Positions 40,077 to 49,914 of a stretch of 64,000 nucleotides of DNA are shown here, piece by piece. The notes under the pieces are model-generated. The model saw only the letters and a program-made list of their open reading frames with translations, ran no database searches and was not told the DNA's origin. Position 1 is the first letter of the stretch, and each line of letters opens with the position of its first letter. The position numbers were made by a program, and so were the translations under genes. Origin of the DNA: Hyphomonadaceae bacterium (GTDB lineage: Bacteria; Pseudomonadota; Alphaproteobacteria; Caulobacterales; Hyphomonadaceae); NCBI GenBank assembly GCA_022760335.1, contig JALEGE010000024.1, forward strand, positions 21,497 through 85,496, given 5' to 3'.

Positions 40077-40702
40077 TGCGTTTCGAACCTTTCGTCTGCG
40101 AAAAAGCCCATATTGCGGCCCTGCCTGCGGCCAATATCGACACCGATGTGATCATGCCGAAAACCTTCCTGAAAGGGATCGACAGGAAAGGATTGGATGT
40201 CGGGGCCTTCCATCACCTGCGGTTCGCATCCGACGGTGTGCCAAGGGCTGATTTCGTTCTCAATCAGGCGCCCTGGACACAAGCGAAATTCCTGGTGACC
40301 GGCGAAAATTTCGGCTGCGGCTCCAGCCGCGAACATGCGGTCTGGGGACTTCTTCAACTCGGGATCCGCGCCGTCGTCGCCCAGTCCTTTGGCGGGATCT
40401 TCTTTGACAATTGCGCACGCAATGGCCTCCTCGCCATCGAATCCGATGAGGCCGATGTCGAACGCCTCTCACGCCATGCGAACGCCGGTAAAGAGATCAC
40501 GATCGATCTCGATTCACAATCCATCATCACCCCCGGCGAGACCATCGGCTTCGACATCGGTGAACGCCGGAAGTTCATGCTGATGAATGGCCTCGACGCG
40601 ATCGGTATCACGCTGAAGCGGCGCGACGAGATCGCTTCATTTGAAAACGAATATCTCGGCCAACGGAAGTGGCTGGCAGGTAAAGGAGTATCAGCGGCAT
40701 GA
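40076..40702 (+). CDS. Aconitase-family small subunit (LeuD-like)
   Basis: ANIDTDVIMPKTFLK, GENFGCGSSREHAVWGLLQLGIRAVVAQSFGGIFFDNCARNGLL; ATG overlaps the LeuC-like stop. Confidence 0.92.
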   Translation: MRFEPFVCEKAHIAALPAANIDTDVIMPKTFLKGIDRKGLDVGAFHHLRFASDGVPRADFVLNQAPWTQAKFLVTGENFGCGSSREHAVWGLLQLGIRAVVAQSFGGIFFDNCARNGLLAIESDEADVERLSRHANAGKEITIDLDSQSIITPGETIGFDIGERRKFMLMNGLDAIGITLKRRDEIASFENEYLGQRKWLAGKGVSAA

Positions 40703-41715
40703 GCACGCCCCCCCGGAAAGTCGTCGTCACCCAGAAATTCTTCGATGATGATGCGATCGCCTTCCTGAAAGCCAACCGATGCGAGGTGGAGATTGCCCAG
40801 CTGCCGGAAGGCACCTCCGAGGCCCAGCTTTCGCCCGATCAGATCGAGGGCCTGCTTGCTGGCGCAGGCGGCTGGATTGTCGGGCATGCCCGGATCACCC
40901 GCGAGGTGCAAACGCGCCTGCCGGATCTCGCCATTGTCTCCCGCCGTGGTGTCGGCTTCGAGAAGGTTGACACTGAGGCCGCAGAAGATCTCGGCAAGGT
41001 TGTGACGATCGCGGCGGGTGGCAATGATGCCTCCGTGGCCGATCAGGTCATCGGCATGATGATCTCTATCGGACGGCGCTTCCGCGAAGCCCAGGAGGCA
41101 ATGAATGACGGCAGCTGGAACATCCTTGTCGGCACGGAACTTTATCGCAAGACGGTCGGCATTGTTGGACTCGGTCGGATCGGGCGAAGCCTGGCAAAGC
41201 GGCTGCAGGGTTTTGAGGCCAGGGTCCTGGTCTGTACTCCAAATCTCTCGGCAACTGATATTGCCGAGTTTGGTCTTATCGAAAGCGATTTCGACAGTAT
41301 CGTCGAGCAGGCGGACTATATCTCGGTCCATGCTCCGCTCACGGATGAAACCCGCCATCTCTTCAATACTGATGTCTTCGCCCGGATGAAACGGTCTGCC
41401 GTGCTGATCAATACCGCCCGCGGCGGCCTGGTCAGCGATGCCGACCTGCTCGCAGCCCTTGAAAGCAAGCAGATCCTCGGTGCTGGGCTGGATGTCTATG
41501 AAAGCGAAACCAACCCGGCCCTCAAGCCGGTGACCGAAGCCCTCATCAAACTGCCAAACGTGATCGCCGCACCGCATGCAGGCGCCTCGACGGATGAGGC
41601 GCTCAAGCGGACCAACATGATCGCGGCGCAATGTGCTGTGGATGTGCTCGATGGCCGGGATCCGCCAGCCCAATGCGTTGTCGCCGACGGTCGCAAGACC
41701 ATTGTCAGCAACTAG
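40699..41715 (+). CDS. D-isomer-specific 2-hydroxyacid dehydrogenase (phosphoglycerate-dehydrogenase-like)
   Basis: VGIVGLGRIGRSLAKRLQGF, HAPLTDETRHLFN, LINTARGGLVSDADLLAALES. Confidence 0.9.
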   Translation: MSTPPRKVVVTQKFFDDDAIAFLKANRCEVEIAQLPEGTSEAQLSPDQIEGLLAGAGGWIVGHARITREVQTRLPDLAIVSRRGVGFEKVDTEAAEDLGKVVTIAAGGNDASVADQVIGMMISIGRRFREAQEAMNDGSWNILVGTELYRKTVGIVGLGRIGRSLAKRLQGFEARVLVCTPNLSATDIAEFGLIESDFDSIVEQADYISVHAPLTDETRHLFNTDVFARMKRSAVLINTARGGLVSDADLLAALESKQILGAGLDVYESETNPALKPVTEALIKLPNVIAAPHAGASTDEALKRTNMIAAQCAVDVLDGRDPPAQCVVADGRKTIVSN

Positions 41716-41818
41716 AGCATCGGGCGTTGTATGTGAAACGCTCGATGCTCTATGTTTTTTGTGGTCGCGCCGGCTCATGCGAAAAACCGGAGTCCACTTT
41801 TTCGCCTGGCGCTCTAAA
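41712..41818. repeat. Dispersed intergenic repeat, copy 2
   Basis: Same element as 73-178. Confidence 0.85.
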
Positions 41819-41832
41819 CAGCAAGAAGGCAC

Positions 41833-43221
41833 TCAGGCCTCGGGCAAAACCTTGCCTGGATTGAGCAAATTATGCGGGTCAAGGGTCGTCTTGATCTGAC
41901 GCATGAGCGCGATCTCTTCGGAATTCCGTGACAGCGGCAACCATTCGAGCTTGTCCAGCCCGATGCCATGCTCGGCCGACACCGATCCACCAAGCGCCGC
42001 AAGGGGCTTGTAGACGAGTTCCTTCGCCTGATGGATCGTTTCCGAATTGCATGGGCGCGGGGACACCATGACGTGCAGATTGCTGTCCCCGATATGGCCG
42101 AAAACAGCCATGCGCGCGTCTTCACCGCAAGCCTGGTGAAGCTGTTCATCAAGACCGGAGATATAGTCATCCATCATTATGATGGGCAGACTGACATCGA
42201 AGGCCACCCCTGGCATGAATGCGTGCACAAGCCCTTCGATATCCTCGCGAATACCCCATATCGCATCGCGCTGGGCTTTCGAGGATGCGATCACAGCATC
42301 AGCTGCGATGCCGGCTTCGATCGCGGTGCCGAGCACCTCTGTGAACAGGGCTTCGTCAGCCTCCGGATCATTCCCCGTGATCTCGACGACAATGTAGAAA
42401 TCGTGGCCCGCAACGAGCGGCGGCTTGTGGCGGCCACTCTGGACGCCGATGACCTGATAATAGTTGTTCCACATCACCTCGAAAGAGCTGAGCATGCCCG
42501 CGAACCGTCCACCGACCAGGGTAAAGAGCCGGGTGAGATTTTCGAACCCGTCCAGCGCAAGCATCGCTGTCGCTTCGCTGGTCGGTGCCGGCTGAAGGCG
42601 CAGGACCGCGCGTGTCACAAGGCCAAGCGTTCCCTCCGAGCCGATGAACAGCTGCTTGAGGTCATAGGCGGCATTGTTCTTCAGCAGCGCATTCATCGAG
42701 GAGACGATCGTCCCATCGGCGAGCACTGCTTCGAGACCGAGAACATTTTCGCGCGTCATACCATAGCGGATCACCGTGTTGCCGCCGGCATTGGTGGAAA
42801 TGTTCCCTCCAATCGTGCAGGATCCGCGTGCCCCAAGATCGACGCCATACATCAACCCTTCCTCAGCCGCCGCCTCATGAACGGCCTGAAGCGGTACACC
42901 GGCCTGAACCGTCATCGTCCGCCCCACAGGGTCGACAGATTCAATCTTCCGCATGCGTTCGAAGGATATCTGTACCTCATTGCCATTCGCCCGTGCACCC
43001 TGGACCAGCCCGGTCAGGCCACCCGCCGGGACAACCGGCTGGCGTGCGGCGTGGCAGAGTTTCATCACCTCAGACAACTCTTGCGTCGTGCCCGGACGAA
43101 CGACCGCCCTGGCCTTGCAAGAGGTTCTGCCCGTCCAGTCCGCAGGCCGTTTGCCCACTTCTTCTCCAACGATCAGGCCAGTTTCACCGACAACGCCGCG
43201 AATTTGTTCAAGCAGATCCAT
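41833..43221 (-). CDS. FAD-linked oxidase (GlcD / D-lactate dehydrogenase family)
   Basis: VVPAGGLTGLVQGA, GGNISTNAGGNTVIRYGMTRENVLGLEAVLADG, SAEHGIGLDK, DPHNLLNPGKVL. Confidence 0.92.
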   Translation of the reverse strand: MDLLEQIRGVVGETGLIVGEEVGKRPADWTGRTSCKARAVVRPGTTQELSEVMKLCHAARQPVVPAGGLTGLVQGARANGNEVQISFERMRKIESVDPVGRTMTVQAGVPLQAVHEAAAEEGLMYGVDLGARGSCTIGGNISTNAGGNTVIRYGMTRENVLGLEAVLADGTIVSSMNALLKNNAAYDLKQLFIGSEGTLGLVTRAVLRLQPAPTSEATAMLALDGFENLTRLFTLVGGRFAGMLSSFEVMWNNYYQVIGVQSGRHKPPLVAGHDFYIVVEITGNDPEADEALFTEVLGTAIEAGIAADAVIASSKAQRDAIWGIREDIEGLVHAFMPGVAFDVSLPIIMMDDYISGLDEQLHQACGEDARMAVFGHIGDSNLHVMVSPRPCNSETIHQAKELVYKPLAALGGSVSAEHGIGLDKLEWLPLSRNSEEIALMRQIKTTLDPHNLLNPGKVLPEA

Positions 43222-43249
43222 TAGGTCCTCCCGGGGGCGACCGGCCCCA

Positions 43250-44797
43250 TTATAATATTGCCTCGATCAGAGATGGCCCTTTGGTTTGGATCGCTTCACT
43301 CAGCGCATCGCGAAACCTTTCCGCCGTTGAGACGCGCATGCCAGGTACGCCCATGCCTTCCGACAATTGCGTCCAGTTGATCTCCGGATTCTTGAGATCC
43401 AGCATCGACAAGGCTTTTGGTCCCGGGTTCTCCACCCCGACCCGCATCAACTCGACATTGAGGATCGCGTAGGAACCATTGTTGAGAATGATGGTGACAA
43501 TATCGAGCCGCTCTCGCGCCATCGTCCAAAGGGCCTGGTTGGTATACATGCCCGAGCCGTCAGCCTGCAGCGCAATCACCTTGCGGTCCGGACAGGCAAC
43601 CGCCGCGCCGACAGCGAGCGGCATGCCCTGGCCAATTGCACCGCCGGTCAGCGTCAGCCAGTCATGCGGCGGCGCGCCTGCAGTCTTGCCGTAGATCGGT
43701 AGGCCCGATGTTGCCGCTTCATCGGAGACAATCGCGCCTTCGGGCATGAGCTCGGACAATGCGACCCCGATGCTTTTAGGAGTGAGCTTGCCTGTTTCGA
43801 CCGGAAAGCCTTGTGGCTGCTGGACAAGCACTGGCTCTTCCGGAGCACCAAGAGCTTCCGCAAGTTCTTCCAGCGCAGCACCTGCATTTTCGCGTACTGA
43901 AGCCAGGCGAACCACTCTGGCGCCGTTCGGCAGCAGCCAACTCGGCTTGCCCGGATAGGCGAAGAAGGAGACGGGCGGCTCGGCGCCGCACAGGATCACC
44001 GTGCGGAATCCGCTTAAATATTCCTCTGCCTGCTCACCGAAATAGGGAAGCTTCTCCACTGCAACGCGCCCAACCCCTCTTTGCAGACGGGCCGGAAACG
44101 TTTCGCAGATCAGTCTCGCCCCAGTCGCGGCGGCGATGCGGCCGGCCTGAACCAGCGCGCCTTCACGCAAGGCCCGCCCGCCCAGATAAAGACAGGTCTC
44201 ACCCTCTACACCCCGCAGGGCGCCCGCCGCTTCGTCGATCACGGCTTGCGGGCTCGAAGGAGGCAGCGCCTGCTCAGGCGCATCTACGGGGCTCGATCCT
44301 TCACCCCAGGCATGATCGGCAGGCACGATCAACGAAGCGATCTTGCCCGGATAGGTCCCCGCAGCGAGGAAAGCCTCGACGCCAGCCTGTGCCAAGTCCC
44401 GCGCTGAACGTGATACCCGCACCCAGTCCGACATTGGCCGAGCGACGCCAGCCGTATCCGACGTCAGCGGCGCATCGAAATGTTGGTGGTATGTCGCATG
44501 CTCGCCGATCAGGTTGATAACTGGCGATGCGGCGCGGCGCGCATTGTGCAAATTCGCCAGACCGTTGCCAAGACCAGGTCCGAGATGGAGAAGGGTCATG
44601 GCAGGCTTGTCAGCCATGCGGGCATAACCATCCGCAGCACCAGTCACGACGCCTTCGAACAGCCCGAGCACAGCACGCATGTCGTGCTGCCCATCAATTG
44701 CCGCGACCAGTTGCATCTCGGACGTTCCGGGATTGGCGAAGCACACCTCTACGCCGCACGCCCGCAGAGTAGCCACCAAGGCTTGTGCACCGTTCAT
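43250..44797 (-). CDS. Thiamine-diphosphate-dependent enzyme, acetolactate synthase / benzoylformate decarboxylase-like
   Basis: VCFANPGTSEMQLVAAID, HLGPGLGNGLANLHNARRAASPVINLIGEHA, GGAIGQGMPLAVGAAVACPDRKVIALQADGS. Confidence 0.9.
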   Translation of the reverse strand: MNGAQALVATLRACGVEVCFANPGTSEMQLVAAIDGQHDMRAVLGLFEGVVTGAADGYARMADKPAMTLLHLGPGLGNGLANLHNARRAASPVINLIGEHATYHQHFDAPLTSDTAGVARPMSDWVRVSRSARDLAQAGVEAFLAAGTYPGKIASLIVPADHAWGEGSSPVDAPEQALPPSSPQAVIDEAAGALRGVEGETCLYLGGRALREGALVQAGRIAAATGARLICETFPARLQRGVGRVAVEKLPYFGEQAEEYLSGFRTVILCGAEPPVSFFAYPGKPSWLLPNGARVVRLASVRENAGAALEELAEALGAPEEPVLVQQPQGFPVETGKLTPKSIGVALSELMPEGAIVSDEAATSGLPIYGKTAGAPPHDWLTLTGGAIGQGMPLAVGAAVACPDRKVIALQADGSGMYTNQALWTMARERLDIVTIILNNGSYAILNVELMRVGVENPGPKALSMLDLKNPEINWTQLSEGMGVPGMRVSTAERFRDALSEAIQTKGPSLIEAIL

Positions 44798-44853
44798 ACT
44801 GTCTCCCTCTTATTTCTGGTAGGGCGCACACAGGTCGCGCCTTCTAGGCCAGT

Positions 44854-45183
44854 TCAGCCGGTCATGGCAGGTTTCTGGCTCAGCTCGACATCGAGAATGC
44901 GGACATATTGCTGGCCGCTATGCATATCGCGCTCGATCAGGCCGCCCTGCGGGCTGGGTCGTGGATAGGAAATCTTGACCATGCTAAGCGAGGCTACGGG
45001 ATAATATCGGACAAGGTCCGGATTGGTCCCGAAAGTCTTCGCGAAGAGCTGCGGCCCCAGCGCCGGATCAGCCTTGTATTGCTCGAACATATCCGGCGAT
45101 TTGAAGAATAGATCGAACGTCACCCAGAATGGCCCGGCATTCTTGGACCGGATATGATGGCAGACATCTTTGAGCTTAGGCAT
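44854..45183 (-). CDS. DUF4387-like protein
   Basis: MPKLKDVCHHIRSKNAGPFWVTFDLFF...; adjacent to an AtuA-like gene, the usual pairing for this family. Confidence 0.7.
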   Translation of the reverse strand: MPKLKDVCHHIRSKNAGPFWVTFDLFFKSPDMFEQYKADPALGPQLFAKTFGTNPDLVRYYPVASLSMVKISYPRPSPQGGLIERDMHSGQQYVRILDVELSQKPAMTG

Positions 45184-46645
45184 TGCTGGCCTCCAGTTCC
45201 CGGATTTCAACCCACCGCTCGCGCACAAGTTCGCCAGCTTCGTCGGCTTCGACGACATGATTGAGGACAAATTCAAAGACAGGTCCTCGCGGACCGTCAG
45301 CAGGCGAGAACGCAAACCCGTAGCTCGGAAGCTCTTGTTCCATATCAATCGGGAAATGGAAGAAATACGGATTGCAGGCCTTGGCTATCTGATTGGCCAT
45401 GTCCTGGGTCTCACCGGTCGCTACGAAAAGAACACCCACTTCTCTCGGCGGCGGTGCATCTTCGGGCGGCTCATCACCGGAAACCGCATTCCAGCCATAA
45501 TAGCGCAGCGAGATATGGAATTCGTGAGGCTCTAGCCCAACGGCATTGATTATCCGGAAGTTGAGCGCGGCCAGAAACTTCTCGTGGAACTCTCCGAGAC
45601 GGCTGAGCACGACCGGATCCTGTATCCCGACGAGCATCGTTGTCTGATAGCCGATCTTCTTAACGCCTTCCAGTTTCATCGTGTAAGGTTGTTCTTCCCA
45701 GCGCGAACCGGTCACACGGACAGTGCGCGGATCGGCCTGTTCGTATACGGCATCGATCACGTCCAGCACACCGCCCGGCTCGGTCAGGCGGAAAGGATCG
45801 CTGTTTTCATACAGCATATGGGCAGAGACGCTGTGCGGGTCGCAGCGATTGTCGTTGCTTAGCGGCTGGACCTCGAAACCATCATTGTCGATCGAGATCA
45901 GCACGCCGGAGCCCTTGGTTGGCGCGACGGTACATTGTGCGCCACATTCGGAGATCTTGGCCGCATGCCAGGACGGCCCCTTTGGTGCCCCCTTCCACAG
46001 CGCATAGCAGGCAATCACCGCCGTGTCGGTGGTCCGTCCACCAAGGACAATATCTGCGCCGCGTTCCAGGGCCGCGATATAGGGCTCCGGCCCCAGCGCG
46101 GCGACGATATGCTCGCACTCATCGATCGTGGAATCCTCAAGCGGCCCAAGCGGCGCGAGCGGCTTTATCTTGCCAGCCGCATTCTTGGCTTTCAGCGTGT
46201 CCTTCTCCTGTTCGCTATAGAGAACAGCGATGCGGGGTTTCCATTGCAGCTCGGAGGCAACCTCCCTGACGATATCGACTGTCCAGTCGACATTCAGGTC
46301 CCCGCCGGCCTGCCCGCAGGTGCCGACAATCAAGGGCATGCCTCGGCGGCTCGCCGCCTCCATCAGGATCAGAAGGTCGCGGCGCACCGACTCGCGATTA
46401 TTCTTGGACATGCCAAGTCCAAGATAAGCCGCGCCACTATCGGTCGACCCAGCATCTGTGGCGATGGCCTGCGCGCCCTGGGCGATGCCGAATTCGACTT
46501 CCTCCTTTCGGACACCGGCCCCTAGCGAGCCGACAGGCACGATGATCTTTACGGGTTCGTCTTGCACCTTGCTAACCTCTCTTTTTCTTTTTGTCCGGCA
46601 CGGCGGACGCGGTCTGGACAACCTCACAGACTGCCTCTGCGCCAT
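45176..46645 (-). CDS. AtuA-like (DUF1446, acyclic terpene utilization) family protein
   Basis: AIATDAGSTDSGAAYLGLG, GTCGQAGGDLNVDW, ADIVLGGRTTDTAVIACYALWKG. Confidence 0.8.
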   Translation of the reverse strand: MAQRQSVRLSRPRPPCRTKRKREVSKVQDEPVKIIVPVGSLGAGVRKEEVEFGIAQGAQAIATDAGSTDSGAAYLGLGMSKNNRESVRRDLLILMEAASRRGMPLIVGTCGQAGGDLNVDWTVDIVREVASELQWKPRIAVLYSEQEKDTLKAKNAAGKIKPLAPLGPLEDSTIDECEHIVAALGPEPYIAALERGADIVLGGRTTDTAVIACYALWKGAPKGPSWHAAKISECGAQCTVAPTKGSGVLISIDNDGFEVQPLSNDNRCDPHSVSAHMLYENSDPFRLTEPGGVLDVIDAVYEQADPRTVRVTGSRWEEQPYTMKLEGVKKIGYQTTMLVGIQDPVVLSRLGEFHEKFLAALNFRIINAVGLEPHEFHISLRYYGWNAVSGDEPPEDAPPPREVGVLFVATGETQDMANQIAKACNPYFFHFPIDMEQELPSYGFAFSPADGPRGPVFEFVLNHVVEADEAGELVRERWVEIRELEASNA

Positions 46646-47291
46646 TACGAAGGTGTTGGCGCATGCACCGCTCAGCGAGGGCGGCGCTGCCGCTCAAGAC
46701 GGCCTCGATGATTTCGTCATGCTCGCGCAACGACTGGTGGAACCGCTCAGCGCCGACCGCCTTGTTGAACTGATTACGGTAGAGCGCCGATGTCAGTCGC
46801 GTGGCCGTTTCACGCAGCACGTCATTGCCGGCAAACTCATACAGCAGGTCGTGAAACAGCTGGCGAATGCGCGTTTGCTCAGGCAGATTATCAATCGTGG
46901 CATGGAGCTGGTCCCGGCACGCTCTTAACCGTTTGGCATAGTCGCCCCGGTGAATATTCTCTGCGGCCAGCCGAGCGGCATAGCCCTCAACGGCCTCGCG
47001 GACCTGGAAGGTCTCGCGGACATCCCGCTCGGTGATGACTTTGACCACGGCGCCGCGATGCGGAACAAATTCCAGCATGCCTTCGCCCGCGAGGCGGCGA
47101 ATGGCTTCCCGAACCGGCCCGGCACTCACCCCGAACTCTTTGCAGACATCCATCACAACAAGGCGCTGGCCCTGCACGAACTGGCCTTCGCGAATAGCAT
47201 CCCGGATAGACCGGATCAGGTGCTCCACAATCGTTTCGCCCGGTTCGTCATTTGCTGGCTCGGATTTTTGCGTCATGTCATTGTCCCTCAT
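46572..47291 (-). CDS. GntR-family regulator with FCD domain
   Basis: LIRSIRDAIREGQFVQGQRLVVMDVCKEFGVSAGPVREAIRRLAGEGMLEFVPHRGAVV. Confidence 0.92.
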   Translation of the reverse strand: MRDNDMTQKSEPANDEPGETIVEHLIRSIRDAIREGQFVQGQRLVVMDVCKEFGVSAGPVREAIRRLAGEGMLEFVPHRGAVVKVITERDVRETFQVREAVEGYAARLAAENIHRGDYAKRLRACRDQLHATIDNLPEQTRIRQLFHDLLYEFAGNDVLRETATRLTSALYRNQFNKAVGAERFHQSLREHDEIIEAVLSGSAALAERCMRQHLRNGAEAVCEVVQTASAVPDKKKKRG

Positions 47292-47462
47292 CCGTTTGTC
47301 TGGTCATCCCTGCGCCGGGACGCTGTTCCATGGATGGATCCACGGAACAGCGGCGCCCCACCCAGCCCGCCTCGGCCCTGTTCGCAGCACAGGCTTGCAG
47401 GCCTGCTCCCGCATATGACCCGTGCCATTTCGTGGCTGGACGCACATCCCGTTTGCCATGGA

Positions 47463-49619
47463 TCAATAGTTCCATCGCAGGGTGACGCCATAAGTGGGCG
47501 GTGGGTTGTAGGCGGCAAAATTGGCGCCAAGGAAGGTCGCCTGGAAGGTGCGTGTCACCTCATCGGTAATGTTCTTGCCCCAGAGTGACGCGTTCCAGTG
47601 CCCATCGGCACTTTCATAGATCAGGCGCATATCAACGAAGTTCGTCGGATCACGAAATTCCGTGCCGACATTACTGTTATCGTCGAAGATCTTGCTCGCA
47701 TACTGATAGTCCAGCGCGGCCTTGAGAAGCGCACCTGAGCCAAATTGATACTCATAGGATGGCGAAAGCACGAGTTTGTGTTCCGGCGTGCGGGAAATGC
47801 GATTGCCGGAATAATCGTTGTCTCCGCTAATGAAGGTGTCGAACGTGGCATCGGTATAAGCGTATGTCCCGCCCAGCAGGAAATTGTCGCTGAAAGCTAT
47901 CTGGAAAGCCGTTTCATAGCCGCGAATGGTCGCGGCACCAGCATTCGTCGTAAACGTCGTCAGCCCGATCGTCTCCTCGGTCTGAAGATCGGTATAGTCC
48001 ATCCAGTACAGCGTGTTGTTCCAGATGACACTGCCGTTCAGGAACTCGCCGCGCTGACCGATCTCGTATTGCGTTGCATACTCCGGATCGAACGGGGTCG
48101 CCGCAGCTTCAGCATTTACTGGAACTTCAACAAACCCGCCGCTTTTAAAGCCCCGCGAGACCATGGCGTAGAACATGTGCTCGTCGGAAAGATCGAAATC
48201 GGCACCGGCCCGCCAGGTCACGGCATCCCAGCTTTCAGAGGCGGTAATGTCATAGTGCTCGTCGACCTGGAAAAGTGCCTGGGACTGGGCGGTTGTCATG
48301 CCGAAGTCCTTGTCGTCGAGGGTATAGCGAACGCCACCGATGAGGCTGAGCCGGTCGCTCACTGGGAAGGTGACGTCCCCATAGACTGCTGTGCTGTCGA
48401 CCTGAGCGTCCTGGTTCAGGATCTCGTAGCCTGGCGGGCCACCAATGCCGATGCCCAGCAGGCTCTCGCGTGTCGTATCCGCATGGTACTGATAGATGCC
48501 AGCAACCCAGGACACTGGCGAGGATGGGAGCGAGTTCAGCCGTAATTCCTGGCTGAACAGGGTCGAGTCTTCATCGCCCCCGCCGACCACGCTGATCGGG
48601 TTAAAGGTCGGGTTACCCCCGTCGAAGTCAAAAAGCAGGTAGTAGCTTAGCTCGCGGTTCGAAACGAGGTAGTCCAGCGTGCCAAAAGGCAATGTCCATT
48701 TGGCTTCACCGCGTAATCCCCAGGTATCGCGGTCCTGGGCGCCATCGAATTCGGCCCGGCTGGAATCCCGGTCGCGTTCGATTGTCCAGAAGCCTGACAA
48801 TGGATCGGAAGAGTCGACATCGACGACATGGTGCGCTGGCCCATTTGCCCGATCTGTCGTGACATCGAAGGCCAGGTCGAACTCCAGCGTATCAGTCGGC
48901 TCGACCAGCATCTGGAGCCGCATGCTCCTGGTGTCCTTGTCGTCGAGCTTGCCACCGGTGAACTTGTTGTCGATGTATCCATCATGCTTGCGGATCGCGC
49001 CGCTGGCTCGGAAAGCCGCCGTGCCATCGGCGAGCGGAATATTTATGAAACCCGCGCCTTCCATTGTCTCATAATTCCCGCCTGTCACCTCGGCGCTCGC
49101 ATCGAATTCGCCGAGCACTGGGGCAGCCGGCACGACATTGATCGCACCGCCGACAACATTGCGGCCGTAAAGCGTTCCCTGCGGGCCTTTCAGCACTTCG
49201 ATCCGTTCGATATCAAATGCGTCGAAGGCAACCGCGGCCGGTCGTCCGAGATAGATTTCATCCAAGAAAACGGCCGAACTCGGGTCACCACCAGCACCGG
49301 TATCCGACGAGCCAATTCCTCGAACAGCGAGACGCGGCTGTCCGGAGGGGAAGGCGTCGAAATTTAGTCCTGGCGTACGCACCACAACGTCGCCCACTCC
49401 CAGGATGCGGGCCTCGCGCACGGCGTCTGCCCCGAAGGCTGTAACGGTGACCGGCACGTCCTGAAGCGTCTCTTCCTTGCGCTGAGCCGTAACGGTGACG
49501 GTGCTGAGCTTGCGCCCTTCATCGACCTGACTGTCATCTGTTTCCTGCGCGACCGCAACAGGCCCCGTGAGCGCTGTCAGTGCGACAGTGGCGAGCAACA
49601 AATTAGTTCTGAATTTCAC
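47463..49619 (-). CDS. TonB-dependent receptor
   Basis: GTG start after GGGAGGAAAAA; TVTVTAQRKEETLQDVPVTVTAFGADAV, VLKGPQGTLYGRNVVGGAINVV, C-term YGVTLRWNY. Confidence 0.9.
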   Translation of the reverse strand: MKFRTNLLLATVALTALTGPVAVAQETDDSQVDEGRKLSTVTVTAQRKEETLQDVPVTVTAFGADAVREARILGVGDVVVRTPGLNFDAFPSGQPRLAVRGIGSSDTGAGGDPSSAVFLDEIYLGRPAAVAFDAFDIERIEVLKGPQGTLYGRNVVGGAINVVPAAPVLGEFDASAEVTGGNYETMEGAGFINIPLADGTAAFRASGAIRKHDGYIDNKFTGGKLDDKDTRSMRLQMLVEPTDTLEFDLAFDVTTDRANGPAHHVVDVDSSDPLSGFWTIERDRDSSRAEFDGAQDRDTWGLRGEAKWTLPFGTLDYLVSNRELSYYLLFDFDGGNPTFNPISVVGGGDEDSTLFSQELRLNSLPSSPVSWVAGIYQYHADTTRESLLGIGIGGPPGYEILNQDAQVDSTAVYGDVTFPVSDRLSLIGGVRYTLDDKDFGMTTAQSQALFQVDEHYDITASESWDAVTWRAGADFDLSDEHMFYAMVSRGFKSGGFVEVPVNAEAAATPFDPEYATQYEIGQRGEFLNGSVIWNNTLYWMDYTDLQTEETIGLTTFTTNAGAATIRGYETAFQIAFSDNFLLGGTYAYTDATFDTFISGDNDYSGNRISRTPEHKLVLSPSYEYQFGSGALLKAALDYQYASKIFDDNSNVGTEFRDPTNFVDMRLIYESADGHWNASLWGKNITDEVTRTFQATFLGANFAAYNPPPTYGVTLRWNY

Positions 49620-49914
49620 TTTTTCCTCCCGTGCCCCTTCTTTTTTATGAGGGCATTTTCTAGTATCAACTTCATCAGTGATATACAAGATTATCTTATA
49701 ATTTATCAAATCCGCAAGCTCAGCAGCGTAAATTTTTCATAAAAAACAACACTTTGCTATACAGATCAGAAATCACTCAAAAAGATTATGATAAAATATT
49801 TGTACAATTCTGTAATTTGAGGCACCTAGGAAACTCAAAAGACAGGCAGTGGCGGACGGCCCGAAAGGGCTGTGCGCCGATAGGCCGGCGATGAGGAAAA
49901 CCTGGAGGAGTCCA

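Noticed and set aside
40354-41832. 492-aa minus-strand ORF
   Set aside because: Antisense to the well-supported LeuD-like and 2-hydroxyacid dehydrogenase genes.
41968-43224. 418-aa plus-strand ORF
   Set aside because: Antisense shadow of the FAD-linked oxidase.
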